11,215 nucleotides of DNA from contig DQGZ01000149.1 of the NCBI GenBank assembly GCA_003531345.1, positions 1-11,215 of the forward strand. Direction: 5' to 3'. Numbering within the stretch: the stretch's first letter is position 1; the number at the start of each line of letters is the position of its first letter. The position numbers and the translations under genes were made by a program. The notes under the pieces are model-generated. The model did no database searches. It had not been told where the DNA came from and saw only the letters and a program-made list of their open reading frames with translations. The DNA is from Alphaproteobacteria bacterium. Its GTDB lineage: Bacteria > Pseudomonadota > Alphaproteobacteria > Rickettsiales > UBA8987. Of the stretch, positions 1 to 5,844 are shown piece after piece.

Positions 1-66
1 TATGAATATGCCATTGATAAATTGATTTTTTTGGTGCAGAATATCACAAAAAAAATAATAGCATGA
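1..66 (+). CDS. C-terminal end of an unidentified upstream gene (partial)
   Basis: Frame 1 is open from the window edge to a TGA at 64-66 and encodes about 21 residues ending in KKIIA. The stop overlaps the folD start as ATGA (63-66), a usual sign of two translationally coupled genes in one operon. The other two forward frames have early stops. folD has no purine-rich ribosome site of its own, which also fits coupling to an upstream gene. Too little is visible to name the product. The open frame could be chance in so short a stretch. Confidence 0.4.
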   Translation, partial: YEYAIDKLIFLVQNITKKIIA

Positions 67-938
67 ACATAATTGACGGTAAAAAATTTGCAGAAAATCT
101 TCGAAAAAAAATAGCTGAAGAAGTTGAAGAGTTGAAGGACAGAACTGGAAAAGTTCCAGGTCTGGCGGTGGTTCTGGTGGGTAATGATCCTGCAAGTCAG
201 GTTTATGTTGCCAATAAAGCGAAGCAAACCAAGGAAGTAGGAATGAACTCCTATGAACATGTTCTAACGGCAGATACATCTCAAAAAGACCTGTTGCATA
301 TAATAAAGAATCTTAACGCCAATGAGAATGTTCACGGCATATTAGTGCAACTGCCTTTGCCGAAACATATTTCAGAAGATGCGGTAATAAACGCAATCTC
401 TCCAGAAAAAGACGTAGACGGCTTCCACGTAGTAAATCGTGGCAGGTTAATAACGGGGCAAGACGCTCTAGTGCCATGTACCCCGCTTGGGTGCCTTATG
501 CTGCTAAAAGACAGGCTTTTCAATCTTGAAGGGTTGCATGCGGTTGTTATCGGGCGCTCCAATATAGTTGGTAAGCCAATGGCACAATTACTGCTCAATG
601 AGGGGTGCACTGTAACTGTGTGCCATTCCAAAACTAAAGACATTAAATCACACACCCAGAAGGCGGATATAATTGTTGTTGCGGTGGGTAAACCCAATAT
701 GCTTGAGGCAGAGTGGATAAAAGAAGGCGCAACTATTATTGACGTTGGTATAAACAGGGTTACAGTTCAGGCAGAAAATTCAAATGAATCACCAACCACA
801 AAATTAGTGGGTGATGTTAATTTCAATAGCTGCAAAGAGAAAGCTGGTGGCATAACCCCAGTTCCTGGCGGTGTTGGGCCCATGACAATAGCCTGCCTGC
901 TAAGCAATACCCTGAAGGCATTTAAGGCGGGTAATTGA
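63..938 (+). CDS. folD: Bifunctional methylenetetrahydrofolate dehydrogenase/cyclohydrolase FolD
   Basis: FolD is a cytosolic enzyme that interconverts 5,10-methylene-, 5,10-methenyl- and 10-formyl-tetrahydrofolate with NADP, supplying one-carbon units for purines and formyl-Met-tRNA. The 291 residues match the usual family length of about 285-300. Visible motifs are the YVxxK catalytic signature (Tyr48, Lys52), GILVQLPLP (92-100), PEKDVDGFH (114-122), the nucleotide-binding GRSNIVGKP (164-172), and the C-terminal PGGVGPMT (268-275). The order is the normal one: catalytic N-terminal part, Rossmann-type NADP domain, then a return to the catalytic domain. The ATG at 63 starts directly at MNIIDGK, as expected, and has no Shine-Dalgarno sequence, so translation is probably coupled to the upstream reading frame ending at 66. 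Nothing is missing. The annotation is secure. Confidence 0.97.
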   Translation: MNIIDGKKFAENLRKKIAEEVEELKDRTGKVPGLAVVLVGNDPASQVYVANKAKQTKEVGMNSYEHVLTADTSQKDLLHIIKNLNANENVHGILVQLPLPKHISEDAVINAISPEKDVDGFHVVNRGRLITGQDALVPCTPLGCLMLLKDRLFNLEGLHAVVIGRSNIVGKPMAQLLLNEGCTVTVCHSKTKDIKSHTQKADIIVVAVGKPNMLEAEWIKEGATIIDVGINRVTVQAENSNESPTTKLVGDVNFNSCKEKAGGITPVPGGVGPMTIACLLSNTLKAFKAGN

Positions 939-958
939 AATTATAAAAACCTCTTTTG

Positions 959-988
959 TTTAACTTTTGGTAAGTTAAATCTGTTTTT
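959..988 (+). terminator. Possible weak intrinsic terminator after folD
   Basis: A perfect 8-base inverted repeat (TTTAACTT at 959-966, AAGTTAAA at 972-979) with a five-base loop lies 20 bases after the folD stop. A run of five T follows at 984-988. The stem is almost all A/T and therefore weak, and three bases separate it from the T run. It may end the folD transcript before the separate promoter further downstream. Confidence 0.3.
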
Positions 989-1046
989 AAGTTAGTGTGG
1001 AATTTATCACATTTTTTAGTGATTATGCAACATTACTATTTTTTAG

Positions 1047-1060
1047 TTGATATAAATCAA
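1047..1060 (+). promoter_or_regulatory. FNR/FixK-type binding site upstream of the PAS-chemoreceptor pair
   Basis: The sequence TTGAT-ATAA-ATCAA matches the TTGAT-N4-ATCAA consensus for FNR, FnrN and FixK regulators in both half-sites. Its centre (1053.5) is 41.5 bases before the start predicted from the -10 hexamer at 1083-1088, the classic position for an FNR-activated class II promoter. It would raise expression of the downstream aerotaxis-like genes when oxygen is low. The match and spacing are seen in the sequence. Regulator identity and direction of control are inference. Confidence 0.65.
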
Positions 1061-1082
1061 TAGTCACTATTTCAACCTATGG

Positions 1083-1088
1083 TATATT
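1083..1088 (+). promoter_or_regulatory. Predicted -10 element for the PAS-chemoreceptor operon
   Basis: TATATT at 1083-1088 would place the transcription start near 1094-1095, about 18 bases before the ATG at 1113. No good -35 hexamer is seen at the right distance, and the FNR-type box occupies that place, as in activator-dependent promoters. An AGGGGG ribosome site (1105-1110) falls within the resulting short leader. Confidence 0.45.
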
Positions 1089-1112
1089 TCTTCGAAAATC
1101 AATCAGGGGGAT

Positions 1113-1634
1113 ATGAAAAAAGACCTTTTTCTAACTGGCAAACAAAGGGACATGAAAGACGGTGATATTATCGTCAGTAAAACCAATCTTAAAGGGCATG
1201 TAGTTTATGGTAATGATGTATTCTGTGATATAGCTGGTTATACAGTTTCAGAAATTATGGGTACGCCGCACAGTTTCCTGCGTCACCCAGATATGCCACG
1301 CTGCGTATTCAAATTATTATGGGACTCAATACAGGCAGGAAAGGAGATATTCGCTTATGTGGTAAATCGTGCCAAAAATGGTGATCACTACTGGGTTATG
1401 GCGCATGTTACCCCAAGTTTTGACCCCACAGGGAATATAATAGGCTATCATTCAAACCGCCGTAAACCATCTAATTCTGCAATAAACGCCATCTCCAGCC
1501 TTTATAAAACCCTTAAGCAGGTTGAAAGTAATTCAGCTAACCCGAAAGATGGTATGCAGGCAGGTTATGAACATTTAATAAAAATATTAAACGAAAAAAA
1601 TATTTCATATGATGAATTTATCCTCTCTATCTAA
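1113..1634 (+). CDS. Aer/CetB-like PAS-domain sensor protein
   Basis: This 173-residue soluble protein has one PAS domain (about residues 15-118) very like that of the aerotaxis receptor Aer. Shared signatures are RHPDMP (57-62), the region that binds FAD in Aer, and NGDHYWV (89-95). A helical tail (about 121-160) ends in SYDEFILSI. There is no signal peptide, membrane segment or output domain. It is preceded by an AGGGGG ribosome site and an FNR-type promoter. Its last 26 bases overlap the following chemoreceptor gene, which carries the membrane and signalling parts. Aer carries all these parts in one chain, whereas Campylobacter splits them into CetB (PAS) and CetA. I infer that this is the redox/FAD-sensing half of a split energy-taxis receptor. 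The PAS call is firm. FAD binding and partnership are inferred. Confidence 0.88.
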   Translation: MKKDLFLTGKQRDMKDGDIIVSKTNLKGHVVYGNDVFCDIAGYTVSEIMGTPHSFLRHPDMPRCVFKLLWDSIQAGKEIFAYVVNRAKNGDHYWVMAHVTPSFDPTGNIIGYHSNRRKPSNSAINAISSLYKTLKQVESNSANPKDGMQAGYEHLIKILNEKNISYDEFILSI

Positions 1635-3291
1635 GTTATACATTTGTATAATCGCACTTTTTGTCTCTGCTGTTATTGGAAGTTTTTACCATGACCCGCT
1701 GGTAATAGGTTGGCAGATACTTTCCTTTGCTGGCTGTATTTATTTTTATTTCAGGTCAAAGAAATTTATTGCTAATGCTGGTAATGTTTGCCTTGCTGTC
1801 CGTGCAGGTGATTTTGAACAGAGAATAATAAATGCTACTGAGGCGGGGGATCTGAAAAAGCTTTCTGATTCAGTAAATGCTGCAATTGATATTTCAGATG
1901 CCTTTGTACGTGAATCTCAGCTGGCGATGAAGGCTGCCAGTGAAGGGCGTTACTACCGCAAGATACGTGAAGAGGGTATGAATGGCGCATTCATAGTTGC
2001 TGTGCGTGGTATCAATAGCGCAATTGACCTACTCAAAAATAAAGACGATGCGGATAAACAGAATAAAAAAATGGTTGAGCAATTGCTGCACAATATCAAT
2101 GAAATGGTTGGGCAGGCTTCGGCTGGTAATCTTTCCGTAAGAGCAGACGAAAGCAGTTTTGACGGTGGTTATAAAGAGCTGGTGGTTAAAATGAACAGCC
2201 TGATGACCACAATAGCCGCACCAATTAGTGAAACTATAAAGGTGCTACAATACTTAGCAGAAGGTGACCTCACCAAAACTATAAGCGGCAATTATGAAGG
2301 AATGTTCGCTGATATTAAAAACTCTATAAATGATACTATTGCCAAGCTTAATCAGATAACCTCTGAAATAAAAGATTCAGCGCGCAGTGTTTCTGGCTCT
2401 GCTTCTGAAATCTCATCTGCAAGCTCTGACCTTTCACGTCGTACAGAGAGTCAAGCCTCAACATTGGAGCAAACCGCCGCATCAATGGAGCAGATAACAG
2501 GCGCAGTGACCCAGAACACCAAAAATGCACGTGATGCTAATCAGTTCGCCTCCGAGGCAACAATTATTGCCCAAGAGGGGGGTGAGGTGGTTAAAAAAGT
2601 TATTGATGCAATGGGCAGGATAGCAGAAAGCTCAACCAAGATAGCCGATATTATTTCAGTAATAGATGAAATAGCATTCCAGACCAACCTGCTTGCACTT
2701 AATGCCGCAGTGGAGGCCGCAAGGGCAGGGGACGCAGGCAAGGGCTTTGCCGTAGTGGCGGATGAGGTTCGTTCACTTGCGGGGCGTTCAGCTACTGCCT
2801 CTAAGGAGATAAAAAACCTTATCCAGCAATCAGTAACTCAGGTGAAAGACGGCTCAGGGCTGGTAGATAAAGCTGGGATAACTCTGGAAAGAATTATAGA
2901 CAGCTTCAACAAGCTTGCTAACCTGATAGCGGATATTTCCAACGCATCAGAAGAGCAGTCAACGGGCATAAATGAAATTAATTCTGCCGTTTCACAGATG
3001 GACGCAACCACTCAGGAAAATGCCGCAATGGTTGAGGAGCAAACCGCCGCTGCCGAAACTTTAACTCAGCTTGCAAGTGACCTGCTACACCTGATAAACT
3101 TCTTCAAGTCAAACCAAGGCAATGATTATTATGATGCTCCTAAGGCGCAGAAGAGAATATCAGGCAATGAAAATAAAAAGATAAGCAATATTTCTGATTC
3201 TAAAAAATATCCGCTAAAGCCAAAAATGGGAACAAAAACTACAAGGTCATCAGGTAATGCCACACTGGCAGAAGGCTGGGAGGAATTTTAG
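1609..3291 (+). CDS. Methyl-accepting chemotaxis protein, CetA-like, with multiple HAMP-like modules
   Basis: This 560-residue chemoreceptor would control CheA/CheY. Two hydrophobic segments (about 8-26 and 31-48) form a hairpin with almost no periplasmic loop, so there is no external ligand domain and the input must come from inside the cell. About four HAMP-like units follow (roughly 55-98, 103-145, 160-203 and 205-250), with recurring AxGxxxxxI and IN-x-x-I/D patterns. The last, with LAEGDLTKTI, is the most canonical. The signalling domain spans about 255-500, with a conserved hairpin tip (DEIAFQTNLLALNAAVEAAR, 353-372) and Glu/Gln-rich methylation regions near 286-300 and 467-485. A charged linker ends in WEEF (557-560), resembling the CheR/CheB docking pentapeptide. 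The start is ATGATG with no ribosome site, overlapping the PAS gene by 26 bases, so translation is probably coupled. A +1 frame change within an upstream A7 run would fuse the two genes. Confidence 0.93.
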   Translation: MMNLSSLSKLYICIIALFVSAVIGSFYHDPLVIGWQILSFAGCIYFYFRSKKFIANAGNVCLAVRAGDFEQRIINATEAGDLKKLSDSVNAAIDISDAFVRESQLAMKAASEGRYYRKIREEGMNGAFIVAVRGINSAIDLLKNKDDADKQNKKMVEQLLHNINEMVGQASAGNLSVRADESSFDGGYKELVVKMNSLMTTIAAPISETIKVLQYLAEGDLTKTISGNYEGMFADIKNSINDTIAKLNQITSEIKDSARSVSGSASEISSASSDLSRRTESQASTLEQTAASMEQITGAVTQNTKNARDANQFASEATIIAQEGGEVVKKVIDAMGRIAESSTKIADIISVIDEIAFQTNLLALNAAVEAARAGDAGKGFAVVADEVRSLAGRSATASKEIKNLIQQSVTQVKDGSGLVDKAGITLERIIDSFNKLANLIADISNASEEQSTGINEINSAVSQMDATTQENAAMVEEQTAAAETLTQLASDLLHLINFFKSNQGNDYYDAPKAQKRISGNENKKISNISDSKKYPLKPKMGTKTTRSSGNATLAEGWEEF

Positions 3292-4715
3292 ACCTCCGTC
3301 CCGCCCACGGTTAAGCCGCCGATAAGCATTGAGGGCTGACCAACGCCAACTGGCACGCCTTGCCCTTCCTTACCGCAAGTGCCGATACCCGCATCAAGCG
3401 CCATATCATTAGCTATTCCCTTCACATTTTTTAAACATTCAGGGCCATTGCCAATAAGTGTTGCGCCCTTTATCGGTACTGTGATCTTGCCATTTTCAAT
3501 TTTATACGCCTCATTAGCACTGAAAACGAACTTACCGCTTGTTATATCAACCTGCCCACCGCCGAATGAAACCGCATAAATTCCGTTCTTAACTCTGGAG
3601 ATAAGTTCTTCTTTAGTTGAATTGCCACCTAGCATATAAGTGTTGGTCATGCGGGGCAGTACCATGTGTTCATAGCTTTCACGCCTGCCATTGCCAGTTG
3701 GCTTAACGCCCATCAGGCGGGCGTTCATTCTGTCCTGCATATAGCCTACTAATATACCATCTTCTATCAAAGTGGTTTTGGTGGTTGGCGTTCCTTCATC
3801 ATCAACGCTTAAAGAGCCCCTGCGCTCACTCAATGTTCCATCATCAATAACTGTTACACCTTTTGCAGCAACCTGTTGCCCCATTAAATTATGGAATGCA
3901 GAGGTTTTTTTGCGATTAAAATCCCCCTCTAATCCGTGGCCTACTGCCTCATGCAGTAATATTCCTGGCCAGCCACTGCCCAGCACCACGTCCATTTCGC
4001 CTGCGGGGCTTGGCACGGATTTTAAATTAACTAAAGCCTCACGTAGTGCTTCGTCACATGCTTTTTGCCAAGTTTCAGCATTTAAATATTGCTTATAGGT
4101 TTTCCTGCCGCCAGTGCCATAGCCGCCACGCTCTTTGCGCCCGTTCTCTTCAACAATTACAGAGATATTAAGGCGCACCAGTGGGCGTAGGTCAGATATT
4201 TCCATACCGTTGGCACGAATAATATGTACCACCTGAAATTCGCCAGCTACAGAAGCTGATACCTGAACTACTCGATGGTCTTTCTTGCGTAAATAACTAT
4301 CAATTTCTTTTAATATTGCCGTTTTTTCTGAAAAGCTCATTTCATCCAGCGGGCTTTCGCCTTTATATAGTGGCTTTATGTTAGTATTTGGTGCAACATC
4401 CTGTTTGAATGAATTCGCAGATGATTTCAGTGCGCTGATATTCGCTGCTGCTTTTTTTAAGGACTCCTCAGTCAGGATAGATGAATGTGCATAACCAGTA
4501 GTTTCACCAATTATCCCCCTTAACCCAAAACCCTGTGTTGTATCAAAGCTGGAGGACTTAATTATCCCCTCATCCAGTGAAATGGACTCACTAGTGGTAT
4601 ATTCCAGAAACAGTTCGCCATCATCCATCATTCCGATGCTCTGTGATAAAATACGATTCACAGCGCTTTTATCCAACCCGTAATCAGTAAAGAAAATATT
4701 TTGTGATAGTGTCAT
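3288..4715 (-). CDS. tldD: Metalloprotease TldD
   Basis: TldD forms a zinc protease with TldE/PmbA in the cytoplasm. The pair degrades unfolded peptides and takes part in maturing microcin B17 and in CcdA turnover. The 475 residues match the family length. The metal site HEAVGH (255-260) lies in the typical GWPGILLHEAVGHGLEGD context, and the conserved late cysteine (447, in GTCGKEGQ) is present. The protein ends in LTVGGTEV, as in other members. The stop codon overlaps the chemoreceptor stop by four bases in convergent orientation, with no room for a terminator between them. It is divergent from the oxidase cluster. tldD next to coxB is common in Alphaproteobacteria, usually (as I recall) in the same direction, so the orientation here may be a local inversion. 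No tldE/pmbA gene is visible in the window. Confidence 0.96.
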   Translation of the reverse strand: MTLSQNIFFTDYGLDKSAVNRILSQSIGMMDDGELFLEYTTSESISLDEGIIKSSSFDTTQGFGLRGIIGETTGYAHSSILTEESLKKAAANISALKSSANSFKQDVAPNTNIKPLYKGESPLDEMSFSEKTAILKEIDSYLRKKDHRVVQVSASVAGEFQVVHIIRANGMEISDLRPLVRLNISVIVEENGRKERGGYGTGGRKTYKQYLNAETWQKACDEALREALVNLKSVPSPAGEMDVVLGSGWPGILLHEAVGHGLEGDFNRKKTSAFHNLMGQQVAAKGVTVIDDGTLSERRGSLSVDDEGTPTTKTTLIEDGILVGYMQDRMNARLMGVKPTGNGRRESYEHMVLPRMTNTYMLGGNSTKEELISRVKNGIYAVSFGGGQVDITSGKFVFSANEAYKIENGKITVPIKGATLIGNGPECLKNVKGIANDMALDAGIGTCGKEGQGVPVGVGQPSMLIGGLTVGGTEV

Positions 4716-4729
4716 TAGAAATATGAATT

Positions 4730-4735
4730 ATTATA
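4730..4735 (-). promoter_or_regulatory. Possible -10 element for tldD
   Basis: On the - strand 4735-4730 reads TATAAT, a perfect -10 hexamer. A weak TTACTT lies 17 bases further upstream at 4758-4753. Transcription would start only about 8 bases before the tldD ATG at 4715, giving a very short leader. The region is very AT-rich, so a chance match is quite possible. Confidence 0.25.
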
Positions 4736-4804
4736 ACTATAATATTTAATATAAGTAATTGTTAATTATATTAAACCTAAATCTAACATTTCTTCTTGAT
4801 TTTG

Positions 4805-4827
4805 TATGCTTAGTGTAGTTAAGCATA
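4805..4827 (+). promoter_or_regulatory. 8+8 palindrome upstream of coxB (operator or leader hairpin)
   Basis: TATGCTTA (4805-4812) and TAAGCATA (4820-4827) form a perfect inverted repeat separated by seven bases. It lies in the gap between tldD and the oxidase genes, directly before a TATAAA hexamer. The spacing fits a dimeric regulator site covering the promoter spacer, or a small RNA hairpin if transcription starts further upstream. The first in-frame ATG of the subunit II frame (4806) lies inside this palindrome, which argues for the later start at 4851. Confidence 0.4.
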
Positions 4828-4831
4828 TAAA
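4826..4831 (+). promoter_or_regulatory. Possible -10 element for the oxidase cluster
   Basis: TATAAA at 4826-4831 is about 20 bases before the preferred coxB start at 4851. The only -35-like candidate is TTGTAT (4802-4807), 18 bases upstream and a poor match. A start near 4838 would leave a leader of about a dozen bases. The assignment is weak because the whole region is AT-rich. Confidence 0.25.
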
Positions 4832-4850
4832 GAACTTATTTTTTACAATA

Positions 4851-5702
4851 ATGAAGCAGTTGCTAACTTTCCTTTCTGTTTTAATTTCACCATTCTTTGC
4901 TTTTTCAGAAGAGTATAAAGGCATGGCTTACCCTATGCAGCTTGGCTTTCAGGATGCGGCAAGTCCAGTGATGGAAAGGCTTGATCAGTTGCATGACTGG
5001 TTACTTATAATGTGTTTTGGCATTAGCCTGTTTGTTCTAGCTTTGCTTGTGTATGTTTGTATTCGTTTTCGTGCTAGTAAAAACCCTGTGCCTTCAAAAA
5101 CAACTCACAACACACTTATTGAGGTGATATGGACAGTAGTTCCAATAATGATTCTGGTTGCCATAATTATTCCGTCTTGGCGTTTAATTAATTATATGCA
5201 CAAACACCCAGACCCAGAAATTACCATCAAGGCAATAGGTTATCAGTGGTATTGGGGTTATGAATATGTTGATGGCTTAGGTAAAGGCATAAATTTTGAA
5301 AGCTATATGAAGCTTGAAAAAGCACCAGAGGGGCAGGAGGCTCTGCAATTACAAGAAGGTGAGCCAAGATTGCTTGCAACTGACAATAAAGTTGTTGTTC
5401 CAGTTAATACACCAATTCGCGTTCTTACTACTGCGGCGGATGTTATTCACGCTTGGGCAGTTCCAGCATTTGGCGTAAAAAAAGACGCAATGCCAGGCAG
5501 AATAAATGAAACATGGTTTAAGGCAACTAAACAAGGAACGTTCTATGGTCAATGTTCTGAGCTGTGCGGTTCAAAACACGCCTTTATGCCTATTGAGGTA
5601 AAAGTGGTATCTAAAAAAGAATATAAAAAATGGGTTAAAGAAAAATCTAAGGAATTAGGTTTAATAAAGGAAGAACCTAAGGCTGAAGAAGGGAAAAAGT
5701 AG
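4851..5702 (+). CDS. coxB: Cytochrome c oxidase subunit II (CuA subunit)
   Basis: Subunit II (also ctaC) takes electrons from cytochrome c through its binuclear CuA centre and passes them to heme a in subunit I. From this start the protein has 283 residues: a signal peptide (MKQLLTFLSVLISPFFAFS, likely cut after residue 19), two membrane helices (about 49-71 and 89-111), then a periplasmic cupredoxin domain. The aromatic patch QWYWGYEY is at 132-139. All CuA ligands are present: His200, Cys235, Cys239, His243 and Met246, with Glu237 in CSELC. No heme-c motif (CxxCH) is present. The tail is short, Lys/Glu-rich and charged. An earlier in-frame ATG at 4806 would give 298 residues, but it lies inside a palindrome and ahead of a possible -10 element, and the shorter form has a compact signal peptide. 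Neither start has a Shine-Dalgarno sequence. Confidence 0.95.
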   Translation: MKQLLTFLSVLISPFFAFSEEYKGMAYPMQLGFQDAASPVMERLDQLHDWLLIMCFGISLFVLALLVYVCIRFRASKNPVPSKTTHNTLIEVIWTVVPIMILVAIIIPSWRLINYMHKHPDPEITIKAIGYQWYWGYEYVDGLGKGINFESYMKLEKAPEGQEALQLQEGEPRLLATDNKVVVPVNTPIRVLTTAADVIHAWAVPAFGVKKDAMPGRINETWFKATKQGTFYGQCSELCGSKHAFMPIEVKVVSKKEYKKWVKEKSKELGLIKEEPKAEEGKK

Positions 5703-5724
5703 AAAAGAAAGGCTAGTTTTTTTC

Positions 5725-5815
5725 GTCATTGCGAAGAGCAAATGCGACGAAGCAATCCATCGGGGCGGGATTATCGCTAGTTAGGATGGATTGCTTCGCT
5801 AACGCTCGCAATGAC
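5725..5815. repeat. REP-like palindromic element between coxB and ctaD
   Basis: A long imperfect stem-loop fills most of the 142-base gap. The outer arms pair perfectly over 10 bases (5725-5734 with 5806-5815), the inner arms over 14 bases (5748-5761 with 5785-5798), with an asymmetric bulge between them and a 23-base loop. The GTCATTGCGA outer arm and GAAGCAATCC inner segment recall a dispersed palindromic repeat seen in AT-rich alphaproteobacterial genomes. It is more GC-rich than its surroundings and encodes no protein. In the transcript it could stabilise the coxB message or dampen read-through into ctaD. Confidence 0.75.
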
Positions 5816-5844
5816 CTAAACAACTAACTACTAATAACTAGATT

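Noticed and set aside
332..697. 121-codon open frame on the - strand
   Set aside because: It is antisense to folD motifs that are clearly coding, and has no ribosome site or family signature.
3772..4098. 108-codon open frame on the + strand
   Set aside because: It lies wholly inside tldD on the opposite strand, whose motifs are conserved there. The translation has no recognisable domain.
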